Program-made: the position numbers and the translations under genes
Assembly (NCBI GenBank): GCA_963576475.1
Contig: OY754970.1
Span: 37,289,447 to 37,353,446, forward strand
Source: Molanna angustata
Lineage: Eukaryota; Arthropoda; Insecta; Trichoptera; Molannidae
Direction of reading: 5' to 3'
Length of the DNA stretch: 64,000 nucleotides
Notes under the pieces: generated by a model
Databases searched by the model: none
What the model was told of the DNA's origin: nothing
Seen by the model: the letters and a program-made list of their open reading frames with translations, nothing else
Part shown: positions 23,587-35,014 of the stretch, one piece after another
Layout: every line of letters starts with the position of its first letter
Numbering within the stretch: position 1 is the stretch's first letter

Positions 23587-23830
23587 TTATTTATATTGAC
23601 TTGACTATTCGAAAGCACTCTATAGTTTTACATCCACTAAACAATTTTTCATAATTAACTTTAGTAAATCAATTTAACTTTTTCGGACTTTCGTCCATCA
23701 TCAGCAATGTTGTTACTTAAACTAAGTCCGAAAACGTTACAATTGATTTACTAACGTTAATTGTGAAAAGTTATTTAGTGGAGTAAAACTACAGAGTGCT
23801 TTCGAATAGTCATGTCAATATAAATAATTT
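23587..23830 (-). mobile_element. Fold-back element with intact hammerhead-like core (C)
   Basis: Arms of about 105 bp (23587-23690 and 23724-23830; for example GACTATTCGAAAGCACTCT and complement). In the spacer-proximal part the minus strand of 23681-23704 reads CTGATGA, T, GGAC-GAAA-GTCC stem-loop, then GAAA: the conserved hammerhead core order seen in Penelope-like elements and related retrozymes. Stem III and the cleavage site were not identified. Confidence 0.5.
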
Positions 23831-23924
23831 ATAATGACTTTGCTCAATGTAAATAATAAGAACTTTGAAAACTTAATATAATTGAGATATACAGAAGACT
23901 CGTATGAGGGGATACACGCATGTT

Positions 23925-24035
23925 CCGTACGTCCTTTGATAAAGCGATGCACACCCGAAAACCTGTCACTGGTTACCCCTAAATTGTGGCTATACCGTTT
24001 TGGTATGAATGAATGAATGAATAAGTTAATAATTA
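23925..24035 (+). mobile_element. LINE family B 3' end with (GAAT)n tail
   Basis: GATGCACACCCGAAAACCTG, CACTGGTTACCCC and TTTTGGTATGAATGAATGAA: same end as 3600-3745 but on the plus strand, finishing in GAAT units. Confidence 0.6.
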
Positions 24036-24204
24036 ATTTTAATTTTTAAAGGCATTTTGAAAAACTATTTTTCAACGCTATGCAGAAAGTGCTCACTATG
24101 TATGAATTTCATCGTAATGAATTTGTGTTTATGTAATAACGAAGAGTAAACTAGGTTTTTTTTATCTTGTTTTTATTTATATATTTATAGATACATTAAT
24201 AGAC

Positions 24205-24300
24205 ATCACATTTTTTTGCCCCACTAGGGAAAAAAACCTGTAATAGTTAATGCCAACATCAACCATACGTAAAAATTGGATCTATATATTACCAACAACT
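24205..24300 (-). mobile_element. Dispersed repeat, copy 1 (probable LINE 3' end)
   Basis: CACTAGGGAAAAAAACCTG, ATAGTTAATGCCAACATC and ATACGTAAAAATTGG match 35015-35110 in order. The complement ends in a T-to-A run and a CCCTAGTGGGGC hairpin, suggesting a LINE end read on the minus strand. Confidence 0.5.
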
Positions 24301-24861
24301 GAAAAAATACAAATAAATATACATAAAGCAAAATCAACAGATAATTATGGGGTCGAAAGCTACGAGTGAAAAATCTCCTCTGCATAGTGTCTGCCTGATA
24401 CTAAGAGCCATTCCTTTACTTTTATTTTTAAGGAATGCCTATACACTCCAAACTAATTTTATCAATTTTTTAATAAAACTAGAGCCAGCGACTGTCAGAC
24501 TTGCATCATAGTAAAAAGGCCAGACTTTTATCTATCACATGTGAGATAACAGCCTTCAATATAAAGCATGATTTTTTTTACATCTAGTAAGGAAGACTAT
24601 TATAAATCACGTCATCTATTTACAGACACTTTGGTTAGTGAAAACCCCCCAACAGACACCTTTAAAGTATAATCAATCGATGTGTCTCTGTTGTGTCCAA
24701 TTGTTGTAACCTGCTTTGATATCCTTTTACAGAAAAAAAATTGTCTTTATGACGAAAATGTGTAGTCGCCGGCTCTTGGCCTAAATATGTGTAAAAATTA
24801 ATAAACTAAGGTTTTATTAGTATTCCCATGACAACGTTTATTTTCTTCTCTATATGAATTC

Positions 24862-25320
24862 ATACCATCACGCCATGTCCCTTATATAGGGTACGCAGAA
24901 AGAATCGAACGCCATAATCCTTTATTTTTCCATGCATCATCTCATACATGCTCGTCGATTGTTCAAGTTTCTTAGGTTTCCTTCTTTAAAATATTATTCA
25001 CATGGTCATGCTAACCCCTTTCTAGGGTGTCCCTGTTATTCACTCCATCTCATACACGCACAATTATTTTTTGGTCAGTCGTTCATCGTTCATTCGTTCA
25101 ATATATCCAAACCGCCTCAAGGCATTCATATTCATTTTTCTTATCCTTCTCTATCTTGTATTCTCTCCTTATGTCCTCATTTTTTTTTGTTATATTACAT
25201 ATTGTTCTATTACTTTTCTTAGTGATCTCATTTCTACAGCATTTATTCTGCTTTCGTGCATATTTTGCCACGTCAATGTTTCACTGGCATAGGTCAAAGT
25301 AGCCACTACAATTGCCCAGT
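24862..25320 (-). mobile_element. Degenerate LINE family B C-terminal fragment
   Basis: Minus strand gives YASETLTWQNMHESRINAVE, MRSLRK, NALRRFGYIERMNDERLTKK and YEMMHGK, with stops between. It then continues into the family B end (GACATGGCGTGATGGTATG). The plus-strand frames over this region are shadows. Confidence 0.65.
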
Positions 25321-26460
25321 AAATTAATCTGTCGAAATGCTCTCATGTTCCAGTATATTGTGTTTTTTTTTATTTGTTTTCGTTTTGAATATATTATATT
25401 CTTCTAGCGAATGTCAACTCTTAAAGATGAACCAAAAGTGTACACTTGGAAATGTAATGGAAAGATTAGTTATTATAATGTCAATGTTGGCGGTATTTAT
25501 GGTGCAGAACTCCAGTTGATAAGGCCAAAAATTAGTCATCCTGCTAAAAGGAGAAAATACATATGATATGTTGAACAACAGTCAATTTGTTTGATTTTTA
25601 AAACCTCGTAATAAGGAAAGATTAGGGTTTGCCACAATCCTGTCACGACAAAACATTACACTACAGTGGTCTTAGTTAAGAAATAGATGATATCCATTAT
25701 TGTCAAAAGGTAATCAATCATTACTGAAAGTAATAATATCAATTACGCCTTTGAAATATATTCACGATTCAAAAATGAACTATTGATTGGTTTTGTTATT
25801 AATTCTCCTTGCTGCATTTAACCTATAAAAGCATTAATGTAAAAATGCGGCAAATCCACCTAATGGTTTTGTCCATCAACTTGATAAATGATCAAGTTAA
25901 GTAAAGCACTCAGCCGCTCCTCAAAAGATTACTTTATGAAAAGCCAAATTGAGCGTTAAAGCTAAATACTACAACAATTTGCCTTATTATATTGTTAAAA
26001 TACGTTGAGTAAAGATATATTTCTTACCATAATCATAGCATCTAACCGCACATTTATTTTCTATCCTTCCTTATTGGTTCCTTAATAGACCCCTTTACCT
26101 ATGCTTTTCTGATATATAACAGAATTATTTCATGACTTTAAGGCACTTAGTAAAATTACTACTTGTTAACAGTGCGTAAGATAAAATTTATGGACAACTA
26201 ATATTTAAGCTGTGTTGTGTTTAACGAATTCAAGGTTTTTATAGATTAATCTGAACCTTAGTGCTTTTTACAAATATATAAACGCCTTCAAAATAAGAAA
26301 AACCTTGAATTAGTTTCCAACCTATGTATTTAAGTGAAATAAAACATTGCCATTGGACTTTTTTTCAAAAGTTTTGTTGATCAGTATCTGTTATTTTTAC
26401 TCTGGCAACGATGGGAAACCAGACATAATAATAATATTTTTTTATTTCAGTTCGTGAGTA
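25321..26460. other. No gene recognised
   Basis: No recognised exon or repeat. Confidence 0.5.
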
Positions 26461-26499
26461 GGGGGTGCAAAGATACACAAACCATACTATATACCATAT

Positions 26500-26802
26500 T
26501 CTTCTTCTTCTTATATTAGATCGTAGATCTGTTTTTCGAGAAAGCTATTCCTGTGAAGCTGAGGTCCAGCTATCCCTCCATTTCTTCGGTGGTCTTCCGG
26601 GGAGGCGATGCCCTGGTGGGATATCGTTTACCGCTATGAATGGGATTCGAGATGCGTCCGTCCTGTTGACGTGGTCCCTCCAGAATCTTCTCCCATTTCT
26701 ACTCCATCGTATGATGCCCTCGGTCTTACAGGTCCGCCTAATGTCGTCATTGCGAATTCTGTATCTAAGCGTCTTGCCTGTGATAGCCCTTAAAACTATC
26801 AA
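26500..26802 (-). mobile_element. LINE family C C-terminal fragment
   Basis: Minus-strand open frame with RNDDIRRTCKTEGIIRW, FWRDHVNRTD, DIPPGHRLPGRPPKKWRDS and WTSASQE, ending in a GAAGAAGAAG tail at 26500-26512. The GRPPKKWRDSW motif is the end of the LINE C-terminal domain also seen at 51820-52062 and 1-415. The frame runs about 85 codons without a stop, so this is one of the better-kept pieces. Confidence 0.7.
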
Positions 26803-27086
26803 ATCCGATGTTCGTAGGAGGTTTTTGATCTGGTCGTGCCGCTTATGTCATGACACCATATTATGTATTCCAAATCCATTATTAATAGTTTTGAGAAAAC
26901 TCAACATGAATGTTTACAATGATTGTACATACGCTTAGTACTCATTTTTAAATTGACTATATCTCTTGTAGAATTGCATATAGACATAAAATATTTTCAC
27001 AGATCAGACAAAAATCGAGCTTGAGAGTCAGAGAGAGAATTGACGTTTGTTCTAAGATATGTAATATTTCCTCTCGAAAAGACTCG

Positions 27087-27300
27087 TCGGCCTTCGTAGC
27101 TCAGTTGGTTGGATATCTGACTGCTGATCCAAGGGTCCCGGGTTCGATTCCCGGTGGAGACACAGTTTTTAATTGTGTTTTCAGTCTGGAACTGTGAGAC
27201 GATAAATATCGTAAGTCTCCAGAATGTGACAACTTGTTATTGGATGCGTGTTAAATGAATATTTGACATAGTACCTGTTAGTTGCCCGAGAAGCAATATT
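27087..27300 (+). mobile_element. SINE S1, nearly complete
   Basis: Head CCTTCGTAGCTCAGTTGG, B box GGTTCGATTCC, body GATAAATATCGTAAGTCTCC and end GTTGCCCGAGAAGCAATATT, followed by an AAATAAATAAATAAA tail. Confidence 0.88.
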
Positions 27301-27546
27301 AAATAAATAAATAAAAGAGATCTTTTCTTTCGTTCTCATACATCCTTTATTACACATATCCACACATCGTCCTCTTACAAATGTAAACACACCCTCCACC
27401 CTCACAAATTCGCTTGGTTTATTATATTAGTTTAGGATTTTATACTTTTGTACTTTTTAAATTTTTTTACATGTAAAAATATACATACTTTGGAGTTTTT
27501 GAGAATTTATGTAGCAACAATGTATTGCGTAATTATTGTAAATATG

Positions 27547-27572
27547 ACCTCAGAACAGGCTTCTTATGAGGT
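27547..27572 (+). other. LINE 3'-end hairpin, GAACAGGC type
   Basis: ACCTCA/TGAGGT stem around GAACAGGCTTCTTA. The stem sequence differs from 22764-22798 but pairing is kept. Confidence 0.45.
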
Positions 27573-27639
27573 TATAAATTCCTTTAGTATAATTCCTGAT
27601 TCCTGTTATTTAAATTAAGTTATATTGAAATTAATTTAT

Positions 27640-27855
27640 ATTTTTATTAAATAAAAAAAAAACTTGTTTAGAATTAATTCCACTATTTATTTAAGGACTA
27701 CAACCTACAACCTGTTTCGTGCTAAGCACATTTTCAAGTACAGTTTGTAGGTTGGAGTCCTTAAATAAATAGTGGAATTAATTCTAAACAAGTTTTTTTT
27801 TTTTATTTATTAAAAATATAAATTGAATTCCATCAAGAACTGACGATCAAAAAGT
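27640..27855 (-). mobile_element. Penelope-like terminal-repeat relic with degenerate hammerhead-like core (B)
   Basis: Arms AACTTGTTTAGAATTAATTC (left, from 27661) and complement (right) surround 27711-27738. The minus strand there reads TTGAAAAT, GTGC-TTA-GCAC hairpin, GAAAC. The flank GAATTCCATCAAGAACTGAC on the plus strand resembles the flank of copy A at 11461-11500. The core has lost C and G of CTGATGA, so it is probably inactive. Confidence 0.45.
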
Positions 27856-28199
27856 TAAATCTAATTAAGTTATATTGTATTAATTTCATGTATTATGGAA
27901 AAAAATAAATATAAAAAAGCTCTACAAAATATATTTCATAACTCAATTTCACCAAAAAGTGGACTTAACAATATAATATGTCTGGTTACCCATCGACATA
28001 ACATAATTTGTATGAACAGTTACAAACAATATACGAAATTGTTTATCAAAACGAATTTGTTACATGATTATTACCTACAACATGATGTTTTGTGTAATTA
28101 TTTTTAAAAAATATTCTAAATATAGATTCATAATTTATTTATTTATTATTAATAATACACAAAACAAATATAACGTATTATATAAATTGACTAATAACG

Positions 28200-28229
28200 C
28201 CCCACTAGGCACACGCCTGCTCTGGGACT
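28200..28229 (-). other. LINE 3'-end hairpin, GAACAGGC type, minus strand
   Basis: Minus strand GTCCCAGAGCAGGCGTGTGC then CTAGTGGGGC: outer CCC/GGG stem, inner AGGC/GCCT stem. Confidence 0.4.
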
Positions 28230-28699
28230 GTTATTTCACACAGTTGAGTATCTTTATTCATTTTTTAATTATATTTAAAAAACGAACGCCTTTCGCAATC
28301 ATAAATATATTGTGTGTTGGTATTATATTGATCGAGTCTATGCATTTTTATTTCATTAAGAAGTTCAGGCTGTGAGCGGGTTTAAATGTAAAATATCATT
28401 AAAGAAATTATTTTTCATTTGTCAGAAATCAAGTATGAATAAATCATACCACTTGGCCTGGTAGAGCATATATCCCTTTTTATTTCTGTTATAAATGCTA
28501 ATAGCAATTCAGAAATTCGTTAGAAAAAATCCATGTGTCAACATATCATCATGTTATGCAGAGCTAAAATCAGAGCCGGTACCAACTCATCCCAATGCTG
28601 AAAATTCGGAGTTTCTATTAGTTGGCCGAAAAGTTAAAAATAAAACTTCACTTGTATGTCTCTAATGGAATTTTGCAATCGATTTTCAACTAACTTACT

Positions 28700-29250
28700 G
28701 ACTCTTTTATAGCTATCTTCATAGATTCCGCTTTGTAAACTCGTCCTCATGTCAGTTATGCCATTACCCCGACCAAACTTTGGAGCACATCATCTGGGAA
28801 TGCTCTCACCCAAATCTGTCCTACAACAGAACGGAGCTCCTCGCTGCTGTCCGTGGGCTTCTTCAAGGTCCCATTGGGCATGCGGATTTAGTGGTCTATA
28901 AGAAGAACTTTACAGCCTTCAAATTGTTTTGCCATGGTTATTCCAGAGTGTCCTTGGTCAACTCTCTGATGCCCAGTTTTACAGTCACAGGCTTGAAGAA
29001 CTCTCGCGACAATCCATGTCTGTGAATATTATTTTCACCGACGTTGATTGTTATTTTTTGCACAATTGTGCCGAGACTACGAATCTAGAGGAGCTTGTCT
29101 TTCTTAATATCGTTCTGCGAAGGGGCCGTTTTCAGTCCCCATATGCTGAGCGGGTGGAGGTGGGCGTAGCTAGTCAGAGCTCTGATACACACAGAATTTG
29201 TGTATTCTATTTGAAACAATCATCTTTCCATATGGCCAATAAAACCTTAT
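28700..29250 (+). mobile_element. LINE C-terminal zinc-knuckle fragment
   Basis: Plus strand from about 28735 reads SCQLCHYPDQTLEHIIWEC, the CCHC-type C-terminal finger (C-x2-C-x8-H-x4-C) found after the RT/RNase H region in R1- and jockey-like LINEs. It continues RTELLAAVRGL to a stop near 29025 and is followed by non-coding 3' sequence. RT is not present. Clade not assigned. Confidence 0.6.
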
Positions 29251-29329
29251 AATTTCATTGTAATTTTTTCTAATGCTTCGTAACCTAAAAAAAAAATCCT
29301 CATTACGTATATTATAGTCATATTTTATT

Positions 29330-29800
29330 ACGCCGTACATTCGTGAGGCCCGTATAATAGTGCAGACTTTGCATACTTCGTAGTCCGGTCCTGTCCAGGA
29401 CTCTTAAGTACAATATCGTGACATTCGCTCAAGAATTAAACATTGTTGACACGAATGTAAGAAAAACATGGCGTGATCAGGAAATAAATAGGCCAGCGGC
29501 GGCCGGCGTGTCGAGTGAATCGGTTCAAAAAATGGGTTTTTAGGCTAAACGTCGATCAGTAAGTATAGTAGTCTGGGGGGTCAGCTGGACCTCACATTAG
29601 AAAAATAAACATTTTGACATATGAGTGCTAATAAAGGAAATTGCCTGCCTGGCCACCATTACCAGAGCCGCATTCACCGTTGAATCAAATGGTGCGGTTG
29701 CACCAGATACCAAGAAGTCTAGGGCTCCAAATATAAATATTAAAAAAAATCTCCTGCAACAAAGCTTAAAAATACACTGATATCACACTGCCTTCTCGAT
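29330..29800. other. Less AT-rich stretch of unknown origin
   Basis: Contains GGCCAGCGGCGGCCGGCGTG and CACCATTACCAGAGCCGC, unlike its surroundings. No continuous frame and no known repeat recognised. It may be a decayed mobile element. Confidence 0.3.
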
Positions 29801-29960
29801 CGCGTTAGAATATATTGCGAAAAATATTTTTCCCTCGTATTGCGATTTAGAGGGTGACAAATATTTATTAATATTTAAATTAAATACAAAAAATATAAAA
29901 ATAATACTAATTATAGGTATACGTCTCTTATAATAAAGTAATTCTTATGAAAAACTCTAT

Positions 29961-31986
29961 CTTTCTTCGATGGCGCTACAGCTCAAATCGAGCCTTGGCC
30001 TCCTTCAACACGCGCCTCCAACCTCTTCTATCCTCAGCCGCCGTTCTCCAGTTAGGGACCTGCAGGAGCTTTTCTGCATCTCTCCGTATGTCGTCCTCCC
30101 ATCTCAGTCTTGGTCTCCCCATCTTCCGTTTACCTCCCGGGTGACCAAACATGATTTTTTTGGGTAGTCGCGTGTTTGGCATTCTCTGTACATGGCCAGC
30201 CCATCTCAACCTAAGCAGTCTTATATGGGTTGAGATCTTTGGTGCTTCATAAATTTTGTACAGTTCTTCATTTTTCTTTATGCGCCATTCATCTCCTTCC
30301 TTCACAGGACCACATATTCGGCGTAGGACTCTCCTTTCGAAAACATCTAATGCTTCAGCGGATTTCACGGTCAGTGTCAGAGCCTCGCATCCGTAAGTCA
30401 ACACAGTCCTAATGATTGTTTTATATAATGTCAATTTAGTTTTCCTGTGGACGTTGCGAGACCTAAACACTGCCAATAAGGAGAAATAGGTTTTATTGCC
30501 TGCTGATATTCTTTTTTTGATTTCTACTTCCTCTTCATTATTTTCCGTAAGGAGAGATCCCAGATACGTAAATTGGTCAACTGTTTCAAATGAATGGTCG
30601 TCTGCCAGCTTTACGCTACCTCTTCTTCTTTGAGATGGGTTTTGACTTTGGGCCTTATATTTTGTTTTGCTCTCATTTATTTTCAAGCCCACTTCACATG
30701 CAGCAGTTTCCAATGGGGTGAAGACTTCTTTAATAGCTGCCAGGAATCTTCCGATGATATTAAGATCATCTGCGTACCCAACTATTTGGCTGCTCTTGAA
30801 ACAAATGTTAGCGCTCGTGTCGGCGGACGTTTGACGGACAACATGTTCTAGCACTATGTTGAAGAGAGTGGGAGCCAGACTATCCCCTTGTTTTAACCCT
30901 TGAGAGATTGTAAACGCCTCACTAAGTTCCCCTCCCACCTTGACCTGGCTTCTTGTGTTGGTCATTGTTACTATAACAAGCCTAACTAGTTTAGAAGGGA
31001 TCTGGAAATGAAGCAGAATTTCGTAGGTACAATTTCCTTCTGTCAATGCTGTCATAAGCTTGTTTAAAGTCGACAAATAATTGGTGTATATCAATGTCGA
31101 ACTCCCAACACTTTCCCAGAATTTGACGTACCGTGAATAACTGATCAGTCGTTGATCTGTTTGCTCTAAAACCTGCCTGATATTCTCCTAGAATATTCTC
31201 CGCATATGGCTCTATTCTTTGTTTAAGTATGACTGTAAATATCTTGTAAGCAGTGCATAAAAGTGAGATACCTCTATAATTCTCGCACTTTAGCTTGTCA
31301 CCTTTTTTATAAATAGGGCATATAACGCTCGTCTGCCATTCGTCTGGGATCATTTCTAGGATCCATATTTTTGCAATCAGACTTTGAATTAGGGTATTTA
31401 GGTGTGTATTCCCCTGTTTAAAGAGCTCGGCCGGTAGGTTATCTATTCCTGGTGCCTTGTTGTTCTTCAGCTTTTTCAGGGCTGCTGTGATTTCGATAAT
31501 TGTTGGTGGATTGGTTGATGGCAAGTTTTCATCTTGTGGTTCGTGGAGGGTAGTTGTATTCTCTTCTCTTGTATCATGGTTCGGATTGAGGAGTTGATGA
31601 AAATATTCGCACCATCTTGATTTGATTTGTTCCTTAGATGTGATGATATCTCCATTGATATTCTTACACAGGCTAGTTCTGGGTTTGAAACCTTTCTTGA
31701 AAAAGTTTACACCCTTGTACGCCTCACGAGTATTATTATCAAGGAAGTCGTTTTCCATCTTCAACAAAACATTTTTTAGGAATTCTCTTTTTTTCTTTTT
31801 AATCAGTCTATTTGATTCCCTTCTGGCCTGTTCATATGCTTGTTGCTTGGTTCTTGTCTTTCTTTCAATGTATTGCTTTCTGAGAATATTTTTGTGCTGG
31901 ATACTTCTCACACATTCTTGATCAAACCATAGATTTCTGTTCTGTCTTGGTATGTTTCCTATACTGGACTCCGCTGATCTAAACTG
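29961..31986 (-). mobile_element. LINE family A, 2.0-kb 5'-truncated copy with RT domain and 14-bp target-site duplication
   Basis: Minus-strand coding in two frames. From about 31985 to 31030: linker region, then NNKAPGIDNLPAELF, CPIYKKGD, NYRGISLL and palm motif A FVDFKQAYDSI. From about 31025 to 29976: SQGLKQGDSLAPTLFN (motif B), catalytic YADD near 30765-30776, KINESKTK, LRLRWAGHVQRM and GRPRLRWEDDIR, ending AKARFEL. The frame change at about 31023-31030 looks like a 4-bp CTAC duplication; otherwise the RT is uninterrupted. ATGAAAAACTCTAT flanks it at 29947-29960 and 31987-32000, perfect over 14 bp, so this was one target-primed insertion. The endonuclease half is missing (5' truncation). 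A young but dead copy. Plus-strand frames here are shadows. Confidence 0.93.
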
Positions 31987-32307
31987 ATGAAAAACTCTAT
32001 ACCCAAAAAATATTAAGTGACCGATCAATTCAACATAACAGACCCGATATAATAAAACATGATAAAATAAAAAAAAATCAAACATTTGCGACGTGGCTAC
32101 TCCAAATTCTAGTAATATTATAAAATAATTTGATGAAAAAATAAGAAAATACACCGATTTAGGTAACAAGAATAAAAGACTAGCATTCTCGTAAAATAAT
32201 AATATTACCGTATGCTAGCCACTGGCATTATTCCAAAATCGTTTAGCCGTCATTCAGAAACTGTAGATTTATCGAAAAAAAATCGGTAATTATGAATACA
32301 TTTAGAA

Positions 32308-32556
32308 CAGCGGTCGGGGAACTTTTTTAACCATTACCCCAAAATATTTTTGCGTAAGTCGATATTACCCCTTCCCCACATTTTGAAAACAAGACAATCA
32401 ATGTATATTTAAATAAACATTATTTATTGAATCAATTTACAAACCCGGAGGTTCTCCTGGTACGTTTATGAAATAGCAAACTAGAAAAATTTCCTTATTA
32501 CCCAAAAAACATTTTTACCCCATTTGGGGTAATTTTCCCCCGTTCCCCGACTGCTG
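32308..32556. mobile_element. hAT-type MITE, 249 bp
   Basis: Ends CAGCGGTCGGGGAAC and GTTCCCCGACTGCTG are 15-bp terminal inverted repeats with one mismatch. ATTTAGAA flanks both sides (32300-32307 and 32557-32564), a perfect 8-bp target duplication. CAG..CTG ends plus 8-bp duplication are hAT hallmarks. The interior is non-coding with short TACCCC repeats, so it depends on a transposase elsewhere. Confidence 0.93.
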
Positions 32557-32564
32557 ATTTAGAA

Positions 32565-33160
32565 TCTTTAAAGATTTTTAAACGTAAATAAAGAGGAATC
32601 ATTAGGGATGATAGGTAGTATAGCGACCTCCTCAGAGCCTAATCATTTGATGTGTTAAGTATTTAGATGGGCGAATCCAATCGAATGATTGAATGATTGA
32701 TCATTTTATTTTGATCTATTGAATAATTCACAATTTACGCGTTGATCTGCTAATTCTTTTAAGGAAGTGAAAATAATAATAATGATGATTGAGTTTATCA
32801 TTTGTAGTACTTAGTTGTTATTAATATCATTAGTAAATCGGCCACCACTATAGTTAAAAATAGTCACATAAATAATAAAATAAAAAATAATGTTGGGCTA
32901 GTGAAGTGTAAACATCTGCCAATGGCTCTCAACATACTTAATATTATATTATTTGTTTATTAGTATTTTACCAATATTTTACAATTGATAAAATAATTAA
33001 ACATAAGGAAAGTAGGCTGATTTTCAATGGACAAGGGCGCCTTTGAGCGCACAAGGCGTCGAAGACTTTGGAACCGGCCCCGAGTTCCAAAGTAAAACAT
33101 TATAATAATTTAATTATGTTGGTCTACTTAGTATGGGAGTGAGATAAAATCGCCAACTTA
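32565..33160. other. No gene recognised
   Basis: AT-rich. 33015-33080 (AAGGGCGCCTTTGAGCGCAC) is less so but unassigned. Confidence 0.45.
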
Positions 33161-33560
33161 CGGTTATAAATCTCTCTCGCTTTCAGAATAAACGAAAATT
33201 ATACAGGATATTAAAAAAAACATCATGTAGTGTAGGTAATAAATAATAAAATGATGGGCAATATAATATTTCAAAAATATTTTGACTCTTCCCACTGGTT
33301 AACTTTAAGGCTATGCGCATTGTTATAAATTTTTCTCACTTGCACCGTAAACGAAAATTGACAAGATATTATCAAAAAAACACAATGTTTATATTACCTA
33401 CATCTTAATAAATAATATCATGATGGGCAGTAGGTATAAAGATAATTTAAATCATATTTTATAACTCAACAATTGTTAATTTCAGGGGATCTGCGTTTTA
33501 GAACATTAATTATTCACACTTTAACCATAAACGGAAATTTAGCAGGATATAAAAATATAA
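33160..33560 (+). repeat. Old diverged tandem repeat, three units
   Basis: Related words recur at 33166, 33325 and 33505: ATAAATCTCTCTCGC, ATAAATTTTTCTCACT, ATTAATTATTCACACT. Each is followed by (T)AAACGAAAATT-like and CAGGATAT-like words. GATGATGGGCA-like words also recur. Spacing 159 and 180 bp. Confidence 0.55.
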
Positions 33561-33726
33561 TTATTCTCATAAGTTAATAATATTTTAAATAATGAATTTA
33601 TGGTTAAGACAGTATTTGATCAAAACTGATATGACTTATGTTAGAGAGTTATAAAAGTTTTATAAAATCAAATATCTAATTTATGTTTCACAAATTTCCT
33701 AGGTAGGTACGTAATTATAATTCATA

Positions 33727-33759
33727 TTACCTCAGAACAGGATTCGCCTGGTTAGGTAA
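33727..33759 (+). other. LINE 3'-end hairpin, GAACAGGC type
   Basis: TTACCT/AGGTAA outer stem around CAGAACAGGATTCGCCTGGT, same layout as 22764-22798. Confidence 0.5.
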
Positions 33760-33837
33760 TAAATTCCATTATAATATTTAAGTTTCGTTATATTGTATTA
33801 ATTTAATGTTTCATATCGGCTACTTATTTTTTTTAAG

Positions 33838-33890
33838 AATGAATACGTCCTTGTGACAAGTACATAATATACATCCTAATACATTCATTT
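33838..33890 (-). mobile_element. SINE S2 tail remnant
   Basis: GAATACGTCCTTGTGACAAG and TACATCCTAATACATTC match the S2 3' end on the minus strand; the head is missing. Confidence 0.5.
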
Positions 33891-33976
33891 TCAGTTGATA
33901 AAGGCCTAATCAGCCAAAACGATTGTGCCGTGTCAACATTGACAAAATAAAAACGTGAGTATTTGTACTACTCACG

Positions 33977-34185
33977 TCGGCCTTCATGGCTCAGTTGGTT
34001 AGGTATCTGACTGCTGATCCGAAGGTCCCGGGTTCGATTCCGGGTAGAGACACAGTTTTTAATTGTGTTTTCAGTCTGGATCTGTGAGACGATTAATATC
34101 TTCTCCAGAATGTGGCAACTTGTTACTGGGTGCGTGTTAAATGAATATTTGACATAGTACTTGTTAGTTGCCCGAGAAGCAATAT
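33977..34185 (+). mobile_element. SINE S1, nearly complete
   Basis: Head CCTTCATGGCTCAGTTGG, loop GACTGCTGATCCG, B box GGTTCGATTCC, body and the GAGAAGCAATATAAAAATAT end. Confidence 0.88.
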
Positions 34186-35014
34186 AAAAATATAATAAAT
34201 ATTGAGTTTACATGTATACGTTTTTTGCACTCAAACACTGAATAATAAATACAAATATTATTTGAAAACTTTTTTTTAATATTTAACTCCATAATAATAC
34301 AAGCAAGTAAGCAAGTGGGTTTACTGTCTAATAGCATTTTTTTTTTCCAAATGACCAATATTTTAAGCTAAGAGAATCAATTATTACGTGAAAGTCATTT
34401 TAAACAAATATATCTCCTGCTGATTATAGAACCCAGGATGCCAGCGCACAATCCAAACGTCTTTTCACTAAACCACGGTGAAAATTAGTTACAGGTTGAA
34501 AAATATTACGATAGTTTCTGTTTGCGCGATAAATCCACACTCGAATCCAAGAAACGAGTCAGTTTGAGAATTTCTCTTTGTTCAAGTTGTGACTGCGATG
34601 AAGTTCATCGATCCAAGGTGTGTGGGGGTTGAAGCGTCCTCTAGGGGGAGAAATACTAATTTGCATTGGACAGTACATTACATACATACACTGGGTTGCC
34701 ATATTGTGAAATACATATTTAATTAATAGTCAATGCACAGAATTTTAACATGAGACTCCGTTCTTCCTGCATATCTTTGATTAAACATGCAACCTCGGAA
34801 TAATATTTCATTGAATCTGTGATACCATACGCGATTCTTAATTCATATAAAAACTAACGCGCCCTGTCGATTGGCGAGAATTAGCCCAACTGTAACCAAA
34901 ATTAAAATAACCAAACATCAAATATTTTTTACTACCTACTTATATTATTCATATTTTTTTTTCATTCATTTATGTATTGATTTATACATATTGTTCACAA
35001 TAATTATTGTATCT
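34186..35014. other. No gene recognised
   Basis: 34500-34650 is less AT-rich (AAGCGTCCTCTAGGGGGAG) but has no readable exon. Confidence 0.45.

Noticed and set aside
31622..31921. 99-codon plus-strand hydrophobic frame
   Set aside because: Antisense of the LINE A coding region.
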